A DNA stretch of 64,000 nt from Apostichopus japonicus (lineage: Eukaryota; Echinodermata; Holothuroidea; Aspidochirotida; Stichopodidae), in the NCBI RefSeq assembly GCF_037975245.1, contig NC_092582.1:10580001-10644000 (forward strand). Direction: 5' to 3'. Shown here piece by piece: positions 44,643 through 57,200 of the stretch; positions within the stretch are counted from its first letter, which is position 1, and each line of letters starts with the position of its first letter. The notes beneath the pieces were generated by a model. It was not told the DNA's origin. It saw nothing but the letters and a program-made list of their open reading frames with translations, and made no database searches. The position numbers and the translations under genes were made by a program.

Positions 44643-47600
44643 GGGAGCTGTAAGTATTAGTTAATCCACCTAATATCTCAGTCCATACAGTGGCGCGATG
44701 GCTTGGCGCACTGTACGAGCTGATGAGCGAGGCTCTCTTTTGCATCGGTGGTTCGAGTCCCCGGTGATGACGTCTTTTGCCGATCTTTTACAGCGAGTGC
44801 CTACATGGGGAGCTGTAAGTATTAGTTAATCCACCTAATATCTCAGTCCATACAGTGGCGCGATGGCTTGGCGCACTGTACGAGCTGATGAGCGAGGCTC
44901 TCTTTTGCATCGGTGGTTCGAGTCCCCGGTGATGACGTCTTTTGCCGATCTTTTACAGCGAGTGCCTACATGGGGAGCTGTAAGTATTAGTTAATCCACC
45001 TAATATCTCAGTCCATACAGTGGCGCGATGGCTTGGCGCACTGTACGAGCTGATGAGCGAGGCTCTCTTTTGCATCGGTGGTTCGAGTCCCCGGTGATGA
45101 CGTCTTTTGCCGATCTTTTACAGCGAGTGCCTACATGGGGAGCTGTAAGTATTAGTTAATCCACCTAATATCTCAGTCCATACAGTGGCGCGATGGCTTG
45201 GCGCACTGTACGAGCTGATGAGCGAGGCTCTCTTTTGCATCGGTGGTTCGAGTCCCCGGTGATGACGTCTTTTGCCGATCTTTTACAGCGAGTGCCTACA
45301 TGGGGAGCTGTAAGTATTAGTTAATCCACCTAATATCTCAGTCCATACAGTGGCGCGATGGCTTGGCGCACTGTACGAGCTGATGAGCGAGGCTCTCTTT
45401 TGCATCGGTGGTTCGAGTCCCCGGTGATGACGTCTTTTGCCGATCTTTTACAGCGAGTGCCTACATGGGGAGCTGTAAGTATTAGTTAATCCACCTAATA
45501 TCTCAGTCCATACAGTGGCGCGATGGCTTGGCGCACTGTACGAGCTGATGAGCGAGGCTCTCTTTTGCATCGGTGGTTCGAGTCCCCGGTGATGACGTCT
45601 TTTGCCGATCTTTTACAGCGAGTGCCTACATGGGGAGCTGTAAGTATTAGTTAATCCACCTAATATCTCAGTCCATACAGTGGCGCGATGGCTTGGCGCA
45701 CTGTACGAGCTGATGAGCGAGGCTCTCTTTTGCATCGGTGGTTCGAGTCCCCGGTGATGACGTCTTTTGCCGATCTTTTACAGCGAGTGCCTACATGGGG
45801 AGCTGTAAGTATTAGTTAATCCACCTAATATCTCAGTCCATACAGTGGCGCGATGGCTTGGCGCACTGTACGAGCTGATGAGCGAGGCTCTCTTTTGCAT
45901 CGGTGGTTCGAGTCCCCGGTGATGACGTCTTTTGCCGATCTTTTACAGCGAGTGCCTACATGGGGAGCTGTAAGTATTAGTTAATCCACCTAATATCTCA
46001 GTCCATACAGTGGCGCGATGGCTTGGCGCACTGTACGAGCTGATGAGCGAGGCTCTCTTTTGCATCGGTGGTTCGAGTCCCCGGTGATGACGTCTTTTGC
46101 CGATCTTTTACAGCGAGTGCCTACATGGGGAGCTGTAAGTATTAGTTAATCCACCTAATATCTCAGTCCATACAGTGGCGCGATGGCTTGGCGCACTGTA
46201 CGAGCTGATGAGCGAGGCTCTCTTTTGCATCGGTGGTTCGAGTCCCCGGTGATGACGTCTTTTGCCGATCTTTTACAGCGAGTGCCTACATGGGGAGCTG
46301 TAAGTATTAGTTAATCCACCTAATATCTCAGTCCATACAGTGGCGCGATGGCTTGGCGCACTGTACGAGCTGATGAGCGAGGCTCTCTTTTGCATCGGTG
46401 GTTCGAGTCCCCGGTGATGACGTCTTTTGCCGATCTTTTACAGCGAGTGCCTACATGGGGAGCTGTAAGTATTAGTTAATCCACCTAATATCTCAGTCCA
46501 TACAGTGGCGCGATGGCTTGGCGCACTGTACGAGCTGATGAGCGAGGCTCTCTTTTGCATCGGTGGTTCGAGTCCCCGGTGATGACGTCTTTTGCCGATC
46601 TTTTACAGCGAGTGCCTACATGGGGAGCTGTAAGTATTAGTTAATCCACCTAATATCTCAGTCCATACAGTGGCGCGATGGCTTGGCGCACTGTACGAGC
46701 TGATGAGCGAGGCTCTCTTTTGCATCGGTGGTTCGAGTCCCCGGTGATGACGTCTTTTGCCGATCTTTTACAGCGAGTGCCTACATGGGGAGCTGTAAGT
46801 ATTAGTTAATCCACCTAATATCTCAGTCCATACAGTGGCGCGATGGCTTGGCGCACTGTACGAGCTGATGAGCGAGGCTCTCTTTTGCATCGGTGGTTCG
46901 AGTCCCCGGTGATGACGTCTTTTGCCGATCTTTTACAGCGAGTGCCTACATGGGGAGCTGTAAGTATTAGTTAATCCACCTAATATCTCAGTCCATACAG
47001 TGGCGCGATGGCTTGGCGCACTGTACGAGCTGATGAGCGAGGCTCTCTTTTGCATCGGTGGTTCGAGTCCCCGGTGATGACGTCTTTTGCCGATCTTTTA
47101 CAGCGAGTGCCTACATGGGGAGCTGTAAGTATTAGTTAATCCACCTAATATCTCAGTCCATACAGTGGCGCGATGGCTTGGCGCACTGTACGAGCTGATG
47201 AGCGAGGCTCTCTTTTGCATCGGTGGTTCGAGTCCCCGGTGATGACGTCTTTTGCCGATCTTTTACAGCGAGTGCCTACATGGGGAGCTGTAAGTATTAG
47301 TTAATCCACCTAATATCTCAGTCCATACAGTGGCGCGATGGCTTGGCGCACTGTACGAGCTGATGAGCGAGGCTCTCTTTTGCATCGGTGGTTCGAGTCC
47401 CCGGTGATGACGTCTTTTGCCGATCTTTTACAGCGAGTGCCTACATGGGGAGCTGTAAGTATTAGTTAATCCACCTAATATCTCAGTCCATACAGTGGCG
47501 CGATGGCTTGGCGCACTGTACGAGCTGATGAGCGAGGCTCTCTTTTGCATCGGTGGTTCGAGTCCCCGGTGATGACGTCTTTTGCCGATCTTTTACAGCG

Positions 47601-50600
47601 AGTGCCTACATGGGGAGCTGTAAGTATTAGTTAATCCACCTAATATCTCAGTCCATACAGTGGCGCGATGGCTTGGCGCACTGTACGAGCTGATGAGCGA
47701 GGCTCTCTTTTGCATCGGTGGTTCGAGTCCCCGGTGATGACGTCTTTTGCCGATCTTTTACAGCGAGTGCCTACATGGGGAGCTGTAAGTATTAGTTAAT
47801 CCACCTAATATCTCAGTCCATACAGTGGCGCGATGGCTTGGCGCACTGTACGAGCTGATGAGCGAGGCTCTCTTTTGCATCGGTGGTTCGAGTCCCCGGT
47901 GATGACGTCTTTTGCCGATCTTTTACAGCGAGTGCCTACATGGGGAGCTGTAAGTATTAGTTAATCCACCTAATATCTCAGTCCATACAGTGGCGCGATG
48001 GCTTGGCGCACTGTACGAGCTGATGAGCGAGGCTCTCTTTTGCATCGGTGGTTCGAGTCCCCGGTGATGACGTCTTTTGCCGATCTTTTACAGCGAGTGC
48101 CTACATGGGGAGCTGTAAGTATTAGTTAATCCACCTAATATCTCAGTCCATACAGTGGCGCGATGGCTTGGCGCACTGTACGAGCTGATGAGCGAGGCTC
48201 TCTTTTGCATCGGTGGTTCGAGTCCCCGGTGATGACGTCTTTTGCCGATCTTTTACAGCGAGTGCCTACATGGGGAGCTGTAAGTATTAGTTAATCCACC
48301 TAATATCTCAGTCCATACAGTGGCGCGATGGCTTGGCGCACTGTACGAGCTGATGAGCGAGGCTCTCTTTTGCATCGGTGGTTCGAGTCCCCGGTGATGA
48401 CGTCTTTTGCCGATCTTTTACAGCGAGTGCCTACATGGGGAGCTGTAAGTATTAGTTAATCCACCTAATATCTCAGTCCATACAGTGGCGCGATGGCTTG
48501 GCGCACTGTACGAGCTGATGAGCGAGGCTCTCTTTTGCATCGGTGGTTCGAGTCCCCGGTGATGACGTCTTTTGCCGATCTTTTACAGCGAGTGCCTACA
48601 TGGGGAGCTGTAAGTATTAGTTAATCCACCTAATATCTCAGTCCATACAGTGGCGCGATGGCTTGGCGCACTGTACGAGCTGATGAGCGAGGCTCTCTTT
48701 TGCATCGGTGGTTCGAGTCCCCGGTGATGACGTCTTTTGCCGATCTTTTACAGCGAGTGCCTACATGGGGAGCTGTAAGTATTAGTTAATCCACCTAATA
48801 TCTCAGTCCATACAGTGGCGCGATGGCTTGGCGCACTGTACGAGCTGATGAGCGAGGCTCTCTTTTGCATCGGTGGTTCGAGTCCCCGGTGATGACGTCT
48901 TTTGCCGATCTTTTACAGCGAGTGCCTACATGGGGAGCTGTAAGTATTAGTTAATCCACCTAATATCTCAGTCCATACAGTGGCGCGATGGCTTGGCGCA
49001 CTGTACGAGCTGATGAGCGAGGCTCTCTTTTGCATCGGTGGTTCGAGTCCCCGGTGATGACGTCTTTTGCCGATCTTTTACAGCGAGTGCCTACATGGGG
49101 AGCTGTAAGTATTAGTTAATCCACCTAATATCTCAGTCCATACAGTGGCGCGATGGCTTGGCGCACTGTACGAGCTGATGAGCGAGGCTCTCTTTTGCAT
49201 CGGTGGTTCGAGTCCCCGGTGATGACGTCTTTTGCCGATCTTTTACAGCGAGTGCCTACATGGGGAGCTGTAAGTATTAGTTAATCCACCTAATATCTCA
49301 GTCCATACAGTGGCGCGATGGCTTGGCGCACTGTACGAGCTGATGAGCGAGGCTCTCTTTTGCATCGGTGGTTCGAGTCCCCGGTGATGACGTCTTTTGC
49401 CGATCTTTTACAGCGAGTGCCTACATGGGGAGCTGTAAGTATTAGTTAATCCACCTAATATCTCAGTCCATACAGTGGCGCGATGGCTTGGCGCACTGTA
49501 CGAGCTGATGAGCGAGGCTCTCTTTTGCATCGGTGGTTCGAGTCCCCGGTGATGACGTCTTTTGCCGATCTTTTACAGCGAGTGCCTACATGGGGAGCTG
49601 TAAGTATTAGTTAATCCACCTAATATCTCAGTCCATACAGTGGCGCGATGGCTTGGCGCACTGTACGAGCTGATGAGCGAGGCTCTCTTTTGCATCGGTG
49701 GTTCGAGTCCCCGGTGATGACGTCTTTTGCCGATCTTTTACAGCGAGTGCCTACATGGGGAGCTGTAAGTATTAGTTAATCCACCTAATATCTCAGTCCA
49801 TACAGTGGCGCGATGGCTTGGCGCACTGTACGAGCTGATGAGCGAGGCTCTCTTTTGCATCGGTGGTTCGAGTCCCCGGTGATGACGTCTTTTGCCGATC
49901 TTTTACAGCGAGTGCCTACATGGGGAGCTGTAAGTATTAGTTAATCCACCTAATATCTCAGTCCATACAGTGGCGCGATGGCTTGGCGCACTGTACGAGC
50001 TGATGAGCGAGGCTCTCTTTTGCATCGGTGGTTCGAGTCCCCGGTGATGACGTCTTTTGCCGATCTTTTACAGCGAGTGCCTACATGGGGAGCTGTAAGT
50101 ATTAGTTAATCCACCTAATATCTCAGTCCATACAGTGGCGCGATGGCTTGGCGCACTGTACGAGCTGATGAGCGAGGCTCTCTTTTGCATCGGTGGTTCG
50201 AGTCCCCGGTGATGACGTCTTTTGCCGATCTTTTACAGCGAGTGCCTACATGGGGAGCTGTAAGTATTAGTTAATCCACCTAATATCTCAGTCCATACAG
50301 TGGCGCGATGGCTTGGCGCACTGTACGAGCTGATGAGCGAGGCTCTCTTTTGCATCGGTGGTTCGAGTCCCCGGTGATGACGTCTTTTGCCGATCTTTTA
50401 CAGCGAGTGCCTACATGGGGAGCTGTAAGTATTAGTTAATCCACCTAATATCTCAGTCCATACAGTGGCGCGATGGCTTGGCGCACTGTACGAGCTGATG
50501 AGCGAGGCTCTCTTTTGCATCGGTGGTTCGAGTCCCCGGTGATGACGTCTTTTGCCGATCTTTTACAGCGAGTGCCTACATGGGGAGCTGTAAGTATTAG

Positions 50601-52890
50601 TTAATCCACCTAATATCTCAGTCCATACAGTGGCGCGATGGCTTGGCGCACTGTACGAGCTGATGAGCGAGGCTCTCTTTTGCATCGGTGGTTCGAGTCC
50701 CCGGTGATGACGTCTTTTGCCGATCTTTTACAGCGAGTGCCTACATGGGGAGCTGTAAGTATTAGTTAATCCACCTAATATCTCAGTCCATACAGTGGCG
50801 CGATGGCTTGGCGCACTGTACGAGCTGATGAGCGAGGCTCTCTTTTGCATCGGTGGTTCGAGTCCCCGGTGATGACGTCTTTTGCCGATCTTTTACAGCG
50901 AGTGCCTACATGGGGAGCTGTAAGTATTAGTTAATCCACCTAATATCTCAGTCCATACAGTGGCGCGATGGCTTGGCGCACTGTACGAGCTGATGAGCGA
51001 GGCTCTCTTTTGCATCGGTGGTTCGAGTCCCCGGTGATGACGTCTTTTGCCGATCTTTTACAGCGAGTGCCTACATGGGGAGCTGTAAGTATTAGTTAAT
51101 CCACCTAATATCTCAGTCCATACAGTGGCGCGATGGCTTGGCGCACTGTACGAGCTGATGAGCGAGGCTCTCTTTTGCATCGGTGGTTCGAGTCCCCGGT
51201 GATGACGTCTTTTGCCGATCTTTTACAGCGAGTGCCTACATGGGGAGCTGTAAGTATTAGTTAATCCACCTAATATCTCAGTCCATACAGTGGCGCGATG
51301 GCTTGGCGCACTGTACGAGCTGATGAGCGAGGCTCTCTTTTGCATCGGTGGTTCGAGTCCCCGGTGATGACGTCTTTTGCCGATCTTTTACAGCGAGTGC
51401 CTACATGGGGAGCTGTAAGTATTAGTTAATCCACCTAATATCTCAGTCCATACAGTGGCGCGATGGCTTGGCGCACTGTACGAGCTGATGAGCGAGGCTC
51501 TCTTTTGCATCGGTGGTTCGAGTCCCCGGTGATGACGTCTTTTGCCGATCTTTTACAGCGAGTGCCTACATGGGGAGCTGTAAGTATTAGTTAATCCACC
51601 TAATATCTCAGTCCATACAGTGGCGCGATGGCTTGGCGCACTGTACGAGCTGATGAGCGAGGCTCTCTTTTGCATCGGTGGTTCGAGTCCCCGGTGATGA
51701 CGTCTTTTGCCGATCTTTTACAGCGAGTGCCTACATGGGGAGCTGTAAGTATTAGTTAATCCACCTAATATCTCAGTCCATACAGTGGCGCGATGGCTTG
51801 GCGCACTGTACGAGCTGATGAGCGAGGCTCTCTTTTGCATCGGTGGTTCGAGTCCCCGGTGATGACGTCTTTTGCCGATCTTTTACAGCGAGTGCCTACA
51901 TGGGGAGCTGTAAGTATTAGTTAATCCACCTAATATCTCAGTCCATACAGTGGCGCGATGGCTTGGCGCACTGTACGAGCTGATGAGCGAGGCTCTCTTT
52001 TGCATCGGTGGTTCGAGTCCCCGGTGATGACGTCTTTTGCCGATCTTTTACAGCGAGTGCCTACATGGGGAGCTGTAAGTATTAGTTAATCCACCTAATA
52101 TCTCAGTCCATACAGTGGCGCGATGGCTTGGCGCACTGTACGAGCTGATGAGCGAGGCTCTCTTTTGCATCGGTGGTTCGAGTCCCCGGTGATGACGTCT
52201 TTTGCCGATCTTTTACAGCGAGTGCCTACATGGGGAGCTGTAAGTATTAGTTAATCCACCTAATATCTCAGTCCATACAGTGGCGCGATGGCTTGGCGCA
52301 CTGTACGAGCTGATGAGCGAGGCTCTCTTTTGCATCGGTGGTTCGAGTCCCCGGTGATGACGTCTTTTGCCGATCTTTTACAGCGAGTGCCTACATGGGG
52401 AGCTGTAAGTATTAGTTAATCCACCTAATATCTCAGTCCATACAGTGGCGCGATGGCTTGGCGCACTGTACGAGCTGATGAGCGAGGCTCTCTTTTGCAT
52501 CGGTGGTTCGAGTCCCCGGTGATGACGTCTTTTGCCGATCTTTTACAGCGAGTGCCTACATGGGGAGCTGTAAGTATTAGTTAATCCACCTAATATCTCA
52601 GTCCATACAGTGGCGCGATGGCTTGGCGCACTGTACGAGCTGATGAGCGAGGCTCTCTTTTGCATCGGTGGTTCGAGTCCCCGGTGATGACGTCTTTTGC
52701 CGATCTTTTACAGCGAGTGCCTACATGGGGAGCTGTAAGTATTAGTTAATCCACCTAATATCTCAGTCCATACAGTGGCGCGATGGCTTGGCGCACTGTA
52801 CGAGCTGATGAGCGAGGCTCTCTTTTGCATCGGTGGTTCGAGTCCCCGGTGATGACGTCTTTTGCCGATCTTTTACAGCGAGTGCCTACA

Positions 52891-54219
52891 TGGAGCTGTA
52901 AGTATTAGTTAATCCACCTAATATCTCAGTCCATACAGTGGCGCGATGGCTTGGGCGCACTGTACGAGGCTGATGAGCGAGGCTCTCTTTGCATCGGTGG
53001 GTTCGGAGTCCCCGGTGATGACGTCTGTTGCCGATCGTTTACAGCGAGTGCCTACATGGGGAGCTGTAAGTATTAGTTAATCCACCTAATATCTCAGTCC
53101 ATACAGTGGCGCGATGGCTTGGCGCACTGTACGAGCTGATGAGCGAGGCTCTCTTTGCATCGGTGGTTCGAGTCCCCCGGTGATGACGTCTTTTGCCGAT
53201 CTTTTACAGCGAGTGCCTACATGGGGAGCTGTAAGTATTAGTTAATCCACCTAATATCTCAGTCCATACAGTGGCGCGATGGCTTGGCGCACTGTACGAG
53301 CTGATGAGCGAGGCTCTCTTTTGCATCGGTGGTTCGAGTCCCCGGTGATGACGTCTTTTGCCGATCTTTACAGCGAGTGCCTACATGGGGAGCTGTAAGT
53401 ATTAGTTAATCCACCTAATATCTCAGTCCATACAGTGGGCGCGATGGCTTGGCGCACTGTACGAGCTGATGAGCGAGGCTCTCTTTTGCATCGGTGGTTC
53501 GAGTCCCCGGTGATGACGGTCTTTTGCCGATCTTTTACAGCGAGTGCCTACATGGGGAGCTGTAAGTATTAGTTAATCCACCTAATATCTCAGTCCATAC
53601 AGTGGCGCGATGGCTTGGCGCACTGTACGAGCTGATGAGCGAGGCTCTCTTTTGCATCGGTGGTTCGAGTCCCCGGTGATGACGTCTTTTGCCGATCTTT
53701 TACAGCGAGTGCCTACATGGGGAGCTGTAAGAATTAGTTAATCCACCTAATATCTCAGTCCCATACAGTGGCGCGATGGCTTGGCGCACTGTACGAGCTG
53801 ATGAGCGAGGCTCTCTTTTGCATCGGTGGTTCGAGTCCCCGGTGATGACGTCTTTTGCCGATCTTTTACAGCGAGTGCCTACATGGGGAGCTGTAAGTAT
53901 TAGTTAATCCACCTAATATCTCAGTCCATACAGTGGCGCGATGGCTTGGCGCACTGTACGAGCTGATGAGCGAGGCTCTCTTTTGCATCGGTGGTTCGAG
54001 TCCCCGGTGATGACGTCTTTTGCCGATCTTTTACAGCGAGTGCCTACATGGGGAGCTGTAAGTATTAGTTAATCCACCTAATATCTCAGTCCATACAGTG
54101 GCGCGATGGCTTGGCGCACTGTACGAGCTGATGAGCGAGGCTCTCTTTTGCATCGGTGGTTCGAGTCCCCGGTGATGACGTCTTTTGCCGATCTTTTACA
54201 GCGAGTGCCTACATGGGGG
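52891..54219 (+). repeat. Irregular zone inside block C
   Basis: About 15 changes in eight units, flanked on both sides by more than 8 kb of nearly perfect repeats: a GG loss at 52892, extra G near 52954, 52968, 53001 and 53006, T to G at 53027 and 53037, T losses near 52990, 53154 and 53367, an extra C near 53176, extra G near 53438 and 53518, T to A at 53732, an extra C near 53761 and an extra G near 54217. Most change homopolymer length. An abrupt patch within one homogeneous block looks most like low-coverage consensus or a contig overlap. Confidence 0.9.
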
Positions 54220-57200
54220 AGCTGTAAGTATTAGTTAATCCACCTAATATCTCAGTCCATACAGTGGCGCGATGGCTTGGCGCACTGTACGAGCTGATGA
54301 GCGAGGCTCTCTTTTGCATCGGTGGTTCGAGTCCCCGGTGATGACGTCTTTTGCCGATCTTTTACAGCGAGTGCCTACATGGGGAGCTGTAAGTATTAGT
54401 TAATCCACCTAATATCTCAGTCCATACAGTGGCGCGATGGCTTGGCGCACTGTACGAGCTGATGAGCGAGGCTCTCTTTTGCATCGGTGGTTCGAGTCCC
54501 CGGTGATGACGTCTTTTGCCGATCTTTTACAGCGAGTGCCTACATGGGGAGCTGTAAGTATTAGTTAATCCACCTAATATCTCAGTCCATACAGTGGCGC
54601 GATGGCTTGGCGCACTGTACGAGCTGATGAGCGAGGCTCTCTTTTGCATCGGTGGTTCGAGTCCCCGGTGATGACGTCTTTTGCCGATCTTTTACAGCGA
54701 GTGCCTACATGGGGAGCTGTAAGTATTAGTTAATCCACCTAATATCTCAGTCCATACAGTGGCGCGATGGCTTGGCGCACTGTACGAGCTGATGAGCGAG
54801 GCTCTCTTTTGCATCGGTGGTTCGAGTCCCCGGTGATGACGTCTTTTGCCGATCTTTTACAGCGAGTGCCTACATGGGGAGCTGTAAGTATTAGTTAATC
54901 CACCTAATATCTCAGTCCATACAGTGGCGCGATGGCTTGGCGCACTGTACGAGCTGATGAGCGAGGCTCTCTTTTGCATCGGTGGTTCGAGTCCCCGGTG
55001 ATGACGTCTTTTGCCGATCTTTTACAGCGAGTGCCTACATGGGGAGCTGTAAGTATTAGTTAATCCACCTAATATCTCAGTCCATACAGTGGCGCGATGG
55101 CTTGGCGCACTGTACGAGCTGATGAGCGAGGCTCTCTTTTGCATCGGTGGTTCGAGTCCCCGGTGATGACGTCTTTTGCCGATCTTTTACAGCGAGTGCC
55201 TACATGGGGAGCTGTAAGTATTAGTTAATCCACCTAATATCTCAGTCCATACAGTGGCGCGATGGCTTGGCGCACTGTACGAGCTGATGAGCGAGGCTCT
55301 CTTTTGCATCGGTGGTTCGAGTCCCCGGTGATGACGTCTTTTGCCGATCTTTTACAGCGAGTGCCTACATGGGGAGCTGTAAGTATTAGTTAATCCACCT
55401 AATATCTCAGTCCATACAGTGGCGCGATGGCTTGGCGCACTGTACGAGCTGATGAGCGAGGCTCTCTTTTGCATCGGTGGTTCGAGTCCCCGGTGATGAC
55501 GTCTTTTGCCGATCTTTTACAGCGAGTGCCTACATGGGGAGCTGTAAGTATTAGTTAATCCACCTAATATCTCAGTCCATACAGTGGCGCGATGGCTTGG
55601 CGCACTGTACGAGCTGATGAGCGAGGCTCTCTTTTGCATCGGTGGTTCGAGTCCCCGGTGATGACGTCTTTTGCCGATCTTTTACAGCGAGTGCCTACAT
55701 GGGGAGCTGTAAGTATTAGTTAATCCACCTAATATCTCAGTCCATACAGTGGCGCGATGGCTTGGCGCACTGTACGAGCTGATGAGCGAGGCTCTCTTTT
55801 GCATCGGTGGTTCGAGTCCCCGGTGATGACGTCTTTTGCCGATCTTTTACAGCGAGTGCCTACATGGGGAGCTGTAAGTATTAGTTAATCCACCTAATAT
55901 CTCAGTCCATACAGTGGCGCGATGGCTTGGCGCACTGTACGAGCTGATGAGCGAGGCTCTCTTTTGCATCGGTGGTTCGAGTCCCCGGTGATGACGTCTT
56001 TTGCCGATCTTTTACAGCGAGTGCCTACATGGGGAGCTGTAAGTATTAGTTAATCCACCTAATATCTCAGTCCATACAGTGGCGCGATGGCTTGGCGCAC
56101 TGTACGAGCTGATGAGCGAGGCTCTCTTTTGCATCGGTGGTTCGAGTCCCCGGTGATGACGTCTTTTGCCGATCTTTTACAGCGAGTGCCTACATGGGGA
56201 GCTGTAAGTATTAGTTAATCCACCTAATATCTCAGTCCATACAGTGGCGCGATGGCTTGGCGCACTGTACGAGCTGATGAGCGAGGCTCTCTTTTGCATC
56301 GGTGGTTCGAGTCCCCGGTGATGACGTCTTTTGCCGATCTTTTACAGCGAGTGCCTACATGGGGAGCTGTAAGTATTAGTTAATCCACCTAATATCTCAG
56401 TCCATACAGTGGCGCGATGGCTTGGCGCACTGTACGAGCTGATGAGCGAGGCTCTCTTTTGCATCGGTGGTTCGAGTCCCCGGTGATGACGTCTTTTGCC
56501 GATCTTTTACAGCGAGTGCCTACATGGGGAGCTGTAAGTATTAGTTAATCCACCTAATATCTCAGTCCATACAGTGGCGCGATGGCTTGGCGCACTGTAC
56601 GAGCTGATGAGCGAGGCTCTCTTTTGCATCGGTGGTTCGAGTCCCCGGTGATGACGTCTTTTGCCGATCTTTTACAGCGAGTGCCTACATGGGGAGCTGT
56701 AAGTATTAGTTAATCCACCTAATATCTCAGTCCATACAGTGGCGCGATGGCTTGGCGCACTGTACGAGCTGATGAGCGAGGCTCTCTTTTGCATCGGTGG
56801 TTCGAGTCCCCGGTGATGACGTCTTTTGCCGATCTTTTACAGCGAGTGCCTACATGGGGAGCTGTAAGTATTAGTTAATCCACCTAATATCTCAGTCCAT
56901 ACAGTGGCGCGATGGCTTGGCGCACTGTACGAGCTGATGAGCGAGGCTCTCTTTTGCATCGGTGGTTCGAGTCCCCGGTGATGACGTCTTTTGCCGATCT
57001 TTTACAGCGAGTGCCTACATGGGGAGCTGTAAGTATTAGTTAATCCACCTAATATCTCAGTCCATACAGTGGCGCGATGGCTTGGCGCACTGTACGAGCT
57101 GATGAGCGAGGCTCTCTTTTGCATCGGTGGTTCGAGTCCCCGGTGATGACGTCTTTTGCCGATCTTTTACAGCGAGTGCCTACATGGGGAGCTGTAAGTA

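Noticed and set aside
44515-44745. Minus-strand open frame of 76 codons.
   Set aside because: It exists only because a 10-bp deletion at 44624/44625 shifts the frame in one satellite copy.
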